Source: Monarcha castaneiventris obscurior (lineage: Eukaryota; Chordata; Aves; Passeriformes; Monarchidae). From it: a DNA stretch of 64,000 nucleotides. Each line of letters begins with the position of its first letter. The first letter of the stretch is position 1. The notes under the pieces are model-generated. The model ran no database searches and had not been told where the DNA came from. It saw nothing but the letters and a program-made list of their open reading frames with translations. A program made the position numbers and the translations under genes. Below are positions 1 through 17,459 of the stretch, piece after piece. The stretch covers positions 12,103,001 to 12,167,000 of the forward strand of contig JAMPIT010000884.1 of the NCBI GenBank assembly GCA_026261815.1, written 5' to 3'.

Positions 1-4257
<4,257 letters not shown>

Positions 4258-4262
4258 CCAGG

Positions 4263-5339
4263 TGTGTTGGTTTTGTTTGTCCTGGTTTTGGTAGCAGGGG
4301 GCCACAGGTGTGGCTTCTGTGAGAAGCTGCTGGAAGCTTCCACCATGTCCAGCAGAGCCAGTCCCTGATGGCTCTGAAGATGGACATGCTGCTGGCCAAG
4401 GCTGGGCCAATTAGAAATGGTGGTAACGCCCCTGTGATAACATAGTTAAGAAGAAAATCAAAACAAAGGAGGCACAGTCTTTTCTAGCCAGAGAAGAGGA
4501 GGAGGTGAGAACATGTGAGGGAAACAACATGACAACACCAAGGTCAGTGCAGAAGGAGGGGCAGGAGGTGCTCTAGGTGCTGGAGCCGAGATGCCTCTGC
4601 AGGCCGCGGTGATGACCATGGTGAAGCAGCTGTGCCCCTGCAGCCCATGGGGATCCATGGGGGATGCAGAGATCCACCCCCAGCCCGTGGGGGAGGTGCC
4701 CATGACAGAGCGGGTGGGTGCCTGGAGGAGGCTGTGATCCAGTGGGAGACCCGGCAGAGAGAGAGAGGGCCCTGCTCCCAGGCTGGAGCAGCCTGTCCTT
4801 GGAGGACTGCACCCTGTGGAAGAGTGACCCACGCCCCAGCAGTTTTGGAGCACTGTTTGCCTGTGGGAAGCACTGACATTGCAGCAGTTGTGGGAGGACT
4901 GCTGCTTGTGAGATTGGAACCATGCTGGAGAAGTTCACAGAGAACTGTCTCCCGTGGGAAGGGACCCCATGGTGCAGCAGGGGAAGGACTCCCCTCCTTG
5001 AGCAGCGGAAGAAGATCTCAGGTGATGAACTGACCAAAACCCCCATGCCCCGTCTCCCTGTGCTGTCTGTGGGAAGGAGGGAGGGGTTGGGGGAAGAACA
5101 GGTGTTTCTAGGGGCTTATTTTACTTCTCATTATCCTCCTCTGACTTTGTTAGTAATAAATTCACTTTGTACTTCTAAGTCGAGCCTGTTTTGCCTTTGG
5201 AGTCTTCTCTCCCAGTCGTTATCTCAACTCATGAACTGTTAATTTAATTTTTTTCTCTCCTCTGCCCAGCTGCAGCAGGGAAGGCTGAGTGAGTGGCTAT
5301 CACGGGTGCATGGTGTTTGGCCAGCGTCAAACCATGACA
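4263..5339 (+). mobile_element. Solo LTR of an avian endogenous retrovirus (ERVL-like), 5-bp TSD
   Basis: A 1,077-bp element begins TGTGTTGGTTTTG and ends CAAACCATGACA (TG...CA). It is flanked by identical 5-bp repeats CCAGG at 4258-4262 and 5340-5344. A 5-bp duplication is typical of class III (ERVL) elements. Orientation is plus: a TATA-like GATAACATAGTTAAG lies near 4435-4450, a long GC-rich transcribed region follows, and a polyadenylation signal AATAAA is at 5155-5160 with about 180 bp of U5 after it. Start and end resemble a very common bird LTR family that I recognise by pattern. The 106-157 residue open frames inside it, on both strands, belong to the LTR and not to a gene. No internal gag/pol/env is present, so it arose by LTR-LTR recombination. 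Confidence 0.88.
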
Positions 5340-8300
5340 CCAGGAAACCTTCGTAGTTGCCACTGAAAATCCAAAAAAGAGAACACCCCTAAAGAACTTA
5401 ACAATGCAAAAACTAATATGAGCACATGACAAGCAAGTAATAGTAAACTACTGTTCAAGTGGGAAACTGAGGCACCCACAGTTGCCTGCAGAGATTTTTG
5501 ATTTTGAAAAGTGCCTCAATGTATCTTCATTTGTTTCAATGCCTTTGAAAAACCTGCCCCTAAATGGCTTACCACATCAAAGGAAATTTGTTGTCAAACT
5601 TGGAACCAATTCAAGCTGTTGAAGCCTGGGCCAGCATCTTCACAAATCTGTGCATGTCCTTTATGACTTGACCATAACAAATCCAACCACACAAAGACAT
5701 TGCATTCAACATAGTCACACTTAGTAATTCCAGGATTCTCAGCTTCATTATAACTGTAGTATTTCCACCTAAACTGTGCTCTCCTACCTACTTTCAGGAA
5801 CATACTATGGTTACCACAGCTACCTAAGCACCAAGCAGTATGTTTTTAACAGTTACCCCTACTTTTTGTTACTAGCTCCTGCTGTGACTTACACAAATTT
5901 AGATTGCAAACACTTGACAACTACAGTTCTATTTTCTGTAAAAAGTCACATGTGCTTTGGGTCACTATGTAAATAGCTACACAGGGAAAATAGTTTAAAG
6001 AAACATGAAGATTGCAAAGTTAGACATTTGTGGCTTAGGAAATGCCAGAATCAGGGAAGCATGCATGACCTTATTTTGGTCCTTTATGCCCCTGCATCCA
6101 GAGAGAATCTTTAAAGTTCAGAGTTTCCCCTCGCACACGACTCTTGCTTAATTTAGAAGGCTTATACCATTTCTCAAGTAACATAAATCCATACTTTCAG
6201 CAAACCTAAGCCACTAAAATAGCAGCTGCCATTAGTTTTATCTATTTTCTCTTCATACACTTTCACCAATTTCCCTTCCGCAGCTGCTCATTACATGTTT
6301 ATTAGCATCAACTTTTATGTAAGTTTTCCTCTCTCCAAGGTAAATATGTCAAAGCATTTCCCAGCATCCACATATATAACATTTTCCACTGAGGGGCAAA
6401 TACTGCTCACGCACTCGCCTCTAGTTCTTCTGAAGCAATTCTATTCATTTTGGTGAGACTGGTGATGGATAACTAATTACTCAGTGTGGGTAAGAATAGC
6501 TGCTAAAAACAACACTCTTCTCTACAACCCAACAAACCTCTGAACAATACTTTACTCTTGAACTTTTCAGAAGATGCCCTTCAAGAGCTGCATGAGCATC
6601 TTTGCTGAAATTGACTCTTATGTGGCTTCTTCATGTAGAAGTGTGGCTAATTTTTATTTTCATTTCAGTTATTCTCAGCTGCCTCAAATATGTTCAGATT
6701 TTACATTCCTAGAACGGTGGATGCACATGAATGATTTGATTAACTTCAAACTGTTGTATGAATATCTTCTTGCTTGTGACTTGTAAGCATCTCTTCTACT
6801 GTACAGGAAAGAATGCAATGCACATTTCACACACTGCAACATAAATCTGTCCTTCAAAAATGACATGTTTAATTGCATTGGTCCCCCTTCCTCCAGAAAC
6901 ACTTGGCTCTCAGTGACACACACTCTGCTGAAGGACTGGATTCTTTAATTAGTACGTGTTGGCCCTCTTTCTCTCTACCTCACCCCCTCCCCATGTCTAT
7001 CTTAAGGGAAATAAAAATATATGTCCTCATATAACTACAGTCTGCTATTTTCCCTTTCAGTGATGTTTAAAATAAGAAAAGAAAATGTTTTTCTCTTTCT
7101 CTTCTCTGTATCAGTTCCCTAAATTGACATAAGCGTGTCCTGAACCTATAGAGCAGGAAGCCCTGCCGATCCAGGTTATGGAACGATCCCTCTTCCTACT
7201 GAGTTTGAGGTGCCTTTTTATGGGGTGATTACTGAATGTTCAGGATGCAAAGCAGAAGGTGGATAGCACAAAATAGAGATGCATTTTTTCTTCCTAATCA
7301 CCACCTGTAAACTCTTCCGCAGTGGATGATTTGGGCCCTAAATATTATTCTTTCCCTTTGCTGTGTATGAGGCTTACCCAATTCATACCAGTACTTACCA
7401 AAATAAATTCTGTCCAAACATCACAGTTCATCAGCAGTTCTCACTGTTCTCAAAATTGTTTGCAAACAGTGATACTGCTGGCAGAAAACATACTTTCATA
7501 GTGGTGTTCTTTGAAAGAGAATAAATGAGGGAATTTAGGGAGACACCTCCATCACCCACCACACACACCTAACACATCCTCCCCATTACAATTCTACTAG
7601 CATATGACAGTTTTATTTGGAGTGATGGTGTGGAAAAAGTGATTAGTTTGATGGAATATGGAGACAATCCCTAACAGGTAATAGTATGTATGCAACTTAG
7701 CTCATTGGAAACACAGGGAACAAACTTTCAGGAAAACTGAAATGCATCTCAGGGAAATACAGAAATGTAAATGAACACACACTTAGCCTTTTAAACTGAA
7801 GTGCAGCAAAGTGCCTTAAACTGCCAAATAATACAGACAGTAGCTGTTTGCATGTTGATAACTTCCTTCCAAGGCTTTCCTCCTCCAGTTCATGCCACAT
7901 AACAAAATGTAATGTTGAGAGACAAACCTCCAGCAGCACTTTGCAGGACAGAAGCCAAAAGGACATTTCACATTAAGAAACAACCCTTGGACACTTCCAA
8001 AGGAAAAAGGCAGTGTTACTTGTTCATTTCTGTAACTAAAATAAAGAACTTCAAAATATTTTTTTAAAATATTTGATTTAGTATAGAGAAAACATAGAGA
8101 GGAGGAAAAGCAGTAAGATGGCTTTTTTGCATTTGGGATAAGGTTTAACAAGTATTCATGCTTGTGCAACTTGGCATGTAAGTTACCTACAGGGCAATTC
8201 TGCCACAAAGGTATTGGAACAAACAGCCTAACTGAAGAGAATACCTGAAATAAAAAGAACATAAACTGGAACTCATTCCAGGCAGCTCTTTTAAGACAAA

Positions 8301-11060
8301 AGCCTAAGAGTTCACACAGGAAGGGCTGCTCCAGACTATACAACATCCCAGTGAGTGGGGCTCTCTGGAAAAATCAGGACTTTCAGAGCAAGCAACTGTA
8401 ATTCAGGTAACAGCTACACTGGAAGACTGAAGTGCACCCTCAAAAGAACTCTTTCTAATCCAAGCTCAAGAGAAACACTAAAAATAATTTGCTCTTTCAT
8501 TTTTATAGGAGAAAAAGATTCATTGTTTGGTTGATTGAGCTACTTGTTTAATGAAGAGCTTGAAGTTAGCAAATGGGCTTTTGAGGTATGATGACCATCG
8601 TTTTGGCCAAACTGACTTATTTCACCTTACTTAATATTCACATAAACAATGTGTTTCTCATGGCATAGCTTCCAAGCCCCTGAGCACCTTGTTTAAATGT
8701 TGGTACCCTTCCTAGAAGAATAAACCAGGACTGTAAGGGAAATCTGCCACAAATATTTGGCTGTCAAAACTGCTGATTTATATGCTGTATTGTCCTCTGT
8801 TTGTGTTTTTTGTTGGCTACCAGCAACTTGCTCCTAAGTGCAACTGTTAAGTAGCAAAAATTAATCTGCAAAGTCACTTCCTTCAAAGTGGAAAATCTCT
8901 GAGCTTCCTTTAATGCCTGATGCTACCTTGCAGTGGATGACGGAGCATAGAGTTTCCATATGCCTGGCTAATGCTTTTCCCAGTGAGGTCTGGACTAGTG
9001 CTGATCTCTCCAGCAATAATCTATCCAGTGAAACATTTGTCACGGAAAAGAAAACAGGTGTGAGGTTTCCTGATGTGACTCAAAAGAAAGCATGTAAGAT
9101 AATTCCTTGAGCAGCACGTGTACTCTTTTCTACAGTTAGCTGATCTATGATAGATTGGTTCAGTTATTCAAAATATAATGAACTATGGGTTTATTTGTAC
9201 ATGCCAGAAAGAATCAGGGATAAAAAGCAATAAACTTCCCTTGTCACTGTTCATAGCAGCCTTTCAGAAGTCATCTCTGTACTTGTTCCTTCTGATTTTC
9301 TACACTCTGTTTAAAAAGGACTGAAGTGGCTGAGTTTTGCCATGTGTATGTTAACCCAGCTCTCTTTGTTTTCAGAGTCACTTTGGTGACCCAATGATCT
9401 CGTTTTACCAGATCCAAAGTTTCTGTGCAACAGCATCATGGCTTGCTGTCAAAAGAGCTCCAGAAAGTAGGTCTGGTAGGAAGCACTGCTGCAGAGGAAG
9501 CAAGGAGAAGCAAACAGCGCAGTTTTGCTAACAGGGGATGTTTCTATTCAAGGATGTCCAAGTGGTCAAGAGAGGTGTGCAGAATCAAGACTTTTCCTGT
9601 AGGAGCACAGGGTTTTTTCAAGATTGACTCTGCAAATCATAAAATGATAAATCAATGGCTAGGCTATAAAAACAAGTAGGAATGGCTCAGAACTGGCATG
9701 GAATTTAGAGAGGGGAGAAGAGGAATCATCCAAAAATTACTTTTCAAGAACTTCCATGAATGCTGGAAGTCAACAGATTCAGTTGCGAATAAGGAAATTA
9801 ATAAGTAAATGAATAGGAAATAAACTGTAGTGTTATATTGCCATCACAGGCAGGAAGCCTGGCTATTTTCTGACAGATAAGTTTAGTGACCTAGGAGAAA
9901 TGCCCCACCTTGCTATCTTTTCAGGTCCTCTGAGGCACTTTGGGCTCATCCTGACACCAAAGCATTGCAAATGTTTTCGTGCAAAGGATGCAAACAGGAC
10001 CATAAAATACTTAGCTAAAAACTGCCCAAAAAGGTTTTCAGGTTGAGAATGCAGCTTAGGTAATTTATTCTAAGTAATTTTCTAAAATAATTTCTAAGTT
10101 GTTTCTAAATGTTTTCTAAATTTATTCTAACCATGGTTCTTACTCCTGTGTGGACTGAAGTAATGCAGCTTTTGGGGAGTGTGCCTATTCACAAAACATT
10201 TCTTTAGTGCATTTTCCTGAAAAGATCAAGAAATGGGTGGCAAGAGAAAGGTTGATGCCATTACACTTCAAAAAGTAGTATTTTTTATCATTTGAAGTTA
10301 TTCAGAGGCATCTGTCTTAAGGCGAGCTGCTAAACCTCCCCCTTTACCCCTTGTTGATTTTTCCATAGTATATTCAAACACCAGTAACTAATCATTTTGA
10401 TGTATAAATTGCAGTGGTATTTTTCCTGTTCCAAAACCCCAAATTCTTAAACTGAAACAGGGAGAACAGTTCAAATTAGGAAACCATTGCACTTAAGATG
10501 GTGTAGAGATGATGGCCAGTTCCATGATCTCATTTTTGACACAATGCTAGGGGTATTCTTTCAAACATACCCCTAAGGTTTCAAGATGTATTTTTCACTC
10601 AGTATCTCTTTGACAAATAGAATATCATTAATTAAAAAAAAAAACAAAACCACAATTTCAGTGTGTAGGCAACAGGGAAGAAATAGGAGTTATTTAATAC
10701 CGTGTAGTGGGCAGAAATTCAAAACCCATTCAGCTGCAATGCTATAAACAAACAAGGAAGTCTTATCAAAGCCATCCACTTAAAATCATACTGTCTAGAA
10801 AAAGAGAGAAAAAATAGACTTAAGGGGCTAAAAAAAAAAAGTGCCTGCACTAGAAGTCATTACCTCCTCTAGCTTTCTTTAAATTGAAAAGTTGAGACAT
10901 AGTTAATAAAACTGTATACTAATCTAATGCACTAAAGGGAAAAAAGACACCCTTCATGGTTTGATCAGTGTAGGCTCTTGCAGAGCTGGGTCTGCTTGTA
11001 AAATCTTAGACTAAAATCCACTGACTAAACCCTTTCAATGACCCTTCTTTCCCTCCCAAC

Positions 11061-11227
11061 TTTATTATTATTATTAATATTATTATTAAACCAGATACAT
11101 GTTTCAGTGTAAGTGTGGTCTCCAGTGATACCAGTTTCAGAGCACAAGTAGTTAAAACAACTCATCATTCTTTTCTGAAGACAATATATTATTATTATTA
11201 TTATTATCATCATCACTATTACTATTG
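11061..11227. repeat. Two (ATT)n microsatellites
   Basis: TTATTATTATTATTAATATT at about 11061-11090 and a longer (TAT)n/(CAT)n run at about 11186-11227, separated by about 100 bp of ordinary sequence. The 63-residue open frame crossing them on minus is a repeat artefact. Confidence 0.85.
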
Positions 11228-12540
11228 TATATTGAGTTTTATTGCTTTCTGTAAGATCTTAAAAACCCTTGCATGATGAACAAATGGCCAGGAAAACTCC
11301 GACCACATGCTATTAGAAATCCTTGCAGCAAACCCGGTTTCAGTACTGGATAGCCTCTAATTACTGCCCAGGGAAATGCATAATAAAGACCTATTTTCAA
11401 TCTCTCAGCTGTTCAGACTTGTTTCTGACTGTCCCTTCTGCCAGTGGAATTGTTCCTCAGCAGAGTTCAGGTTTACCATCAAAAGTTTGATTTCAAAAGC
11501 AAAATGGATCCAAGTTGCAGAAGAAATACTATTTAAACAGGTACATCACTCTTCCATTCGTGTCCTGATGCTTTTTGTACCCTTGTTACCAAAATCCCCA
11601 CCAAAAAATGTTCTTTGCAAGTTTTGTTTGGGAACACTTTTTGAATAGGAATGAAGACAGTCTCTAATTTTGTGCTGACAATTTAGTGACAGCAATACAG
11701 TTAAAGCACAATTTACTGTAGATCGAGTGATAAAGTTTAGACATCGCATAATCTGATTTCTGTGTACAGCCAGGCAAGCAGCTAGCCAAATTCTGCAGCT
11801 TTTTACTCCACTGAACTGCAGGTACAAATATTTTGATTGCCCAAAACACTTTCTTTTTTCCTTTGCTGTCACCTTCAGTTCTTCCTTGTCTTCCTCCACC
11901 TCTTTTATTATTAAAAATATGAGGAAAACCACAAAAAGGAAAAAGAAGAAAAAAAAGAAGACTATATGCAATTGTTTTCTTGGCACTTGTAGATAGAGAC
12001 CATATGCAATGGAGAAGAAAATTGTCTACCTCACAAGGGCATCTATAATCATAAATCAGTTTTTAATTTTCCTGCTGGATTACAGCAATCAGATAAACAT
12101 TTGCTGCCTGCCTCCCCTTGGTATTGCTGCTTGAATGGGTTTGGCCCAAGATGTGGTTGGGTGTGGCAGCCCTACCTGCCTTACAATCCCAGACAATTCC
12201 TGATGAGTGTGCAGAAGGGGAAAACAGAACAGCATTCACAGAGCACAACACATGCATAATGTATGAAAAGCAGGATCTCACTAGAGGGGGAAAAGTACAG
12301 CATAATGAAAATGAATAATCTTTGGATATTTTCTTCCTAGTCTGAAGTAGTTCTTGAATGTACAATCTTTTTTTTCTGGCTTGACAGCCTTTAAATATAT
12401 ACATACCATACTCCTAGACCAAATTTAAGCCACTGTAGGTATTAGAGGACAATTTACATGTGATTTACATTTTTTTTACTCTGCCTGTGGTTTTGGTAAG
12501 TCTTCCAAACCTAATGACTGTTCTTTTGGCCAGCAACATA

Positions 12541-12630
12541 AATGCTGTAATCACACAATTATTGTGCTGGGAACGGTTTAATTTAGCATTTTGTTCTCAA
12601 CCGCGGAACAATTACTCAACAATTTTGGTT
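12541..12630. promoter_or_regulatory. Cluster of SOX-like motifs in intron (candidate enhancer)
   Basis: Within 70 bp there are ACAATT (12555) abutting ATTGTG (12561), which form a near-palindrome, and two direct AACAATT copies at 12607-12613 and 12618-12624, 11 bp apart (about one helical turn). SOX HMG boxes bind AACAAT/ATTGTT-type sites and SoxD dimers favour paired sites. AT-rich intron produces such words by chance, so function is inference. Confidence 0.3.
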
Positions 12631-15600
12631 AACCATACTAGCTCACTGCCTGGAGAGGAAGCAGAATATTCACAAAAACTATTGTCTTACATAAAGGCAG
12701 TGAACAGATTCTTATCTATTATAACTTTCCAGCATCTCTTTGCTCTTTGAGGTACTTCCACATAGTCCCCATTAATGAAAATAAATTAGCAGCACACTAT
12801 ATTAGCATATTCATCTCTACCTGTTGAGTGCTTTTAATTGTGCATTTGCATACTAAAGGGAAAGGTAGAAGGGATGTGTGTAGGAGGGAAGGATGTAAAG
12901 GAGCACCATAAAAAGCTCCAAAATTACTACAGTGATACTATCCATCTCTTCTAAGCATAAACCTTGGGCATTCAGGCTTCATTTTAAAGTTCTGCTCTTA
13001 AGCCATTGATTTCTCTTTAGTAATAAAAGGAATTTTCTGATCAGTTGATTTATTCCTAGTACTCTTTTTATGGAAAGACTGACACATAACAGGCTTTGTG
13101 TGGTAGACCTGACTCACAATAAAGTGAACAGAAGTTCTGAGACCTCAGCAAGAATGGATTTAAGTTAGTTAGCCAAGTTATCAGGATTTTTAGAAATTTT
13201 CTGCTCCAAATTTCAGTTCTGGAAGCATTTTACCCAAGCAAATATAAATATTTCAGTAATTTCATTTCCACTTTTGTTTTTTGTTTTGTCTTGCCAGTCA
13301 CTGGGAGTATTTTCATTCAGAGCTGTGAATTTGAAAAGTACAACTCTGGCAACGCTGCTGAACAAGTAAAATTAAACTAATTTGACAAAATTGACTCAAT
13401 AAACTTAATTTAATAGTTATATAAGAAAGGAAACCAGCAGTAAACATGATGAAAACATCAAGTAATAGTTGATTTTTTTAAATGCCTTTAGCTTTTAAGA
13501 AGTATTCAACTCAGAAAAGGGACTTTCTAATAATTATTATTTTTAAGGGCAAAATTCGACCTGTAGGAACTTTATGTTGAGTCCTTGCTCTGCTGAAGTC
13601 AATACAAATTGACCCCAATGGCACTCAGCAGAAACAATTAAAAAAATTACTTCAATTAAAAAAAAAAAAGCACAAGGCATCTATGGAGCAGAACACAGGC
13701 TCAAATGTCATCAGCAGAAGGACACTGAGCTATTACACCTATTTTTTTTTTCTCCATTTATGACATGAGCAGTACATCTTGTTTTGCTTAAAGCCCAGTT
13801 TCAGCAGATGTGGAGACAGGCCTTGTCTCTTACAAGGTGGGGACACACAATGGGAATTGCATTACGGACACAGAAGTCCCAATCCAGTTCTTTCCATTTC
13901 TTAAGCTTTCACAAGGATACTTCATTAAAAAAAAAAGAGGAAAAAAAAAAAGGACTATCTCCCTTTTTTAACTGCTGTATGTGGGAAAGTAAGCCACTGT
14001 CTTTCACAATCCTGCCACCGTGCTTCAGGCACCTTTTGGGTGCTGCCAATGCTGCTCTGCCTCATTTCTGGACTGTGATGACCCTTAGGCAGGATCTCAG
14101 CATTCAGGTGTTTAACCCCGGGCAGATGCAGGGCATGCACAAGAGAAACACAGAAAGTGCTCAGATCACACCAGCAGGTGCTGTGTATGTTTAGATGCCC
14201 TCAAAGCTTCAGATCTAAGGCTCTTAGAGGGTCTGTCTAAAGGATGTCTGGACAAGACGTGCATGGGAACTCTGGAAATGCTTTTGGGTCTCTCCATTTG
14301 GATGTTCCCAAAGACTATAAGGACTGTTATCAGAGAGTGAATTATCTTTTTTGATGTTATCCTAAGCCACGTAGGTGAGAATTCTACAGAAAAATACCTT
14401 TCCAAAAAATTTGCAGCTATGTTAAAGTTCCTAATACTGTTCTCGTATTCTTTGCAGGAAAGGTGATAAAAAGGCAGCAATGCAATACAACAACACATTG
14501 TTTGTATCTGTGCATGGACATCATTAATGAAAAAACAGCAGCCTTCATGCAGCCAAAATGCTTTTGAATAAAACAATCACGGCACCTAAAGGAATGGTTC
14601 AGGACATAAATTGCTGGTTTACCCAGTGGCCTTGAAGCCTCTAATGTTTATACAAGCACATTAGTAACACTTTAGTATCCCACAACAAATCACTAAGTAA
14701 AGATACATCTAAGGTGTGGTAAGGCAAATAAAAACCTATCTGAAGTCTTTGAGTTCAATACCTTTCTCCAAAAAGAAAAGGATTATTTTAGCAGTTCGAG
14801 CCTACAATATTTTGCCAGCGAATTTGTTCATTAAAATGTGACCCATTCTGAAGACATTGGGTCCCTTTAAGACTAAAAGTCAGAGCTGTGTGCTCTGAGC
14901 CTTTTCATCAGGATGACTCATTCATTCATGGGCAGCATGGATTGTATGGCTGGCTTATGGTAACACTCTAAATTAGTACTCACACAATGGAGAGCTTATA
15001 CAATTGCAGTAGTCCATATCCAGTAAAACTGCCTTGGTGCCCTGAATAATGGGCCTTGCTAAGTCTCTAACAGTTCTGTAAGAACCCCTAAACAGCTGCA
15101 CACAACACATGACCTGTGCCATCTTTACAATGCTTGCTAACCATGAAAGCAAGCTTTGGGAACTATTTCCTCTGCACCCTCACCATTGGACAGCACCAAT
15201 CCCTTTGCTTTTTTGAGAACAAGGGGATTTTATTTTCCCCCTCCTCTTTTTACTTACTTTTTTTTTCTTCTTTTCCTTTCCAATCAGCTCTCTGCTGATC
15301 ATCCTTCACACTTTAGCCTCTGCCCCAGAATGCTTTGGACAATAGTACTGATTCCATCTGTGCTCTCCATTAAAGCCCTGGTAATCCTCCTCGGAACAGC
15401 TGGACGCTCCGGCTCCACACACAGACACTCCTTCTGTGGGACTGTTTGGCTACAATTACGCTGAGCTTGTGCTTATTTCAAGCTCCTGCCTGCGAATGCC
15501 TTTCATGGGGTCCCCCAGGGCCGCACGGCAGAACGTCCTGACGCAACAAATTGAACAATGTGTCGAGACACACAGGCTCGGGCGAAAATATGCTGCTTAG

Positions 15601-16724
15601 TCACCTCTGTGCCAAGCAGCACTTACAAGGCATTTCACAGACAGATGACAATATTAATGACAAGCTTCAAACTCCCACCATGCCATTAAGTAATCATGAA
15701 GAAGCATCTTCAGTTAATCAAATGGTTTCAATACCTTTATTTTAAAGTCTAAAGTGCTGTAATGCCTTAAGTTTAGCTTAGAAGCCTTTTTTCAAGAGCT
15801 GCAGTGATTTGGCTCTGTCTGGGAACAGCATCTGTTCAAGAGAATGATCTGAAAATGTCTGTCCTGGCTTGAAATGACTGAATGTTAGGAAAGGACCAGC
15901 AGAGCACACCCACAGGCTGGTCTAGCTGCGTACCTTGATTTTCCCAGGGATTTAACTTGCCTGAGATTCAACCAGTGGATTAAGTCTCCATTACATTTCA
16001 ATATGCTGAATTTGTAGTCAGAAAAATGCAAGAATAACTAAGTTAATGATCTTTACAAGAAGTCTACGCTGATATTCTAATAAAAGTTCATGGTGAGTCC
16101 TACAGATTCAAGTGAACCTAATGCATTACAACATGATGCATGTTTGCCTGTGTCTGTATCCACACACGAATCATCTGTGCCCACAAAGACACATAAACAC
16201 ACACATTTCTCCAGTAGATGTGTGTGTACGTCTCACACATCACACAAGCAAACGAAGGAAGCTATCTATAAACCTCCTTTCTGGTATTTATTTCAAAATG
16301 TAAATGTGTGTGTATGTGCACATGTACTGATATTTACACATATATTTATACGCACCGTATCCACGAAACAGATGCCCCATGCACAGGAGTCCACACACAT
16401 ATGCATAGCAGGCAGGCATGTACCAGAGGAGAGATGATGCTACCCAGGGGAAAATTAATCTCAAAACACAAACAGCATTTAGCACATACATTTGACAGCT
16501 TCACTTGCACAGCACACGCTCTTATGTCTGAACCGGGATGGAATCATGCAACCCCAAGTCTTTTGGAAGTGTATTTTCTCTGCAGCCCATTGACAGACAC
16601 ATGCCTTTTCCTTCCCAACTTTTCACGTAGTATTACCTATACCTAGTCCTAGGCCAGAGGGACTTTTGAGCTTTCTGTTCTGTAACCCGTACCCTGCCAG
16701 AAGGATGGAGGTGGCTATTAACAA

Positions 16725-16997
16725 GAGCATGCAGTGACAGGACAGGGGAATGGCTTCAGACTGAAAGAGAGTAGGTTTAGATTGGATATTAGAAAGAAAT
16801 TCTTCCCTGTGAGGCTGGTGAGGCACTGGCACAGGCTGCCCAGAGAAGTGGTGCATACCCCATCCCTGGAAGTGTTCAAGGCCAGGTTGGATGGGGCTCT
16901 GAGCAACCTGGGATAGTGGAAGGTGTCATGGCAGGAAGCTGGAACCAGACTATCTTTAAGGCCCCTTCCAACCCAGACTATTCTATGATTCTACAAT
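16725..16997 (+). mobile_element. CR1 LINE, truncated 3' end
   Basis: The 3' untranslated end of a chicken-repeat-1 LINE in plus orientation. Recognisable blocks are GACAGGGGAATGGCTTCA, the GATATTAGAAAGAAATTCTT block, TGCCCAGAGAAGTGGTG, GTTCAAGGCCAGGTTGGATG, CCCTTCCAACCCAGACT and the terminal TTCTATGATTCTA repeat. It is 5'-truncated, as most CR1 copies are. Open frames on both strands here are repeat-derived. Confidence 0.93.
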
Positions 16998-17407
16998 TAT
17001 TAAAAGAAATGGAGTTTTTAAAGCTTCCTAATGTGGCCCACAACATCTGCATGTAGCCTTGAGGCAACTCCACACATTATAGTCCCATCAAAATATTTTT
17101 TATGGAAAAGCTAATCCATGTAAGTAATGCAAGTTTATTTGACTATGGTACGAAACAGTTTAAAGGTAGAAGGACTCAAAAATGTATCCCAGTAAGTCTT
17201 CTAAAACACTCCAAAACCTATTTAAACAGATGTTTAAACTAATCTCCTTTCATACATGTTACAATATAAGGTAGCATAAAGGTTTCATTGCTATTAGTTG
17301 AAGGTATCAAGCAAAACACACAAGTGGCAAGTAACACACCTCTCCTAAGCAAGTCAATAAACCCTCCTTAGTGCACCAGTCCAGTGCAGTCTCCCACATG
17401 CATTATG

Positions 17408-17459
17408 TAGAACACAGTCAGGCAGCCCATAGCTAGAACACAGTCAGGCAGCCCATAGC
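17408..17459. repeat. Perfect 26-bp tandem duplication
   Basis: Two exact head-to-tail copies of a 26-bp unit (beginning TAGAACACAGTCAGGC) at 17408-17433 and 17434-17459. The exact identity suggests a recent duplication. No function is evident. Confidence 0.95.

Larger units (their letters stand above)
5345..16724 (-). other. SOX5: SOX5 intron, no gene
   Basis: Mostly unremarkable AT-rich intron. Items worth noting are an A/T palindrome near 8052-8076, the (ATT)n repeats at 11 kb, the SOX-motif cluster at 12.5 kb, an octamer ATTTGCAT at 12844-12851, and a CA/TG-rich stretch at about 16150-16340 that yields spurious His/Thr-rich frames. No exon or RNA gene is recognised. Confidence 0.7.

Noticed and set aside
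4458..5046. Overlapping open frames of 106-157 codons on both strands.
   Set aside because: They lie wholly within the solo LTR with CCAGG target duplications and reflect its GC-rich transcribed region; no retroviral protein motif is visible.
16090..16437. His/Thr/Cys-rich frames in several registers.
   Set aside because: They come from a CA/TG-rich low-complexity stretch.
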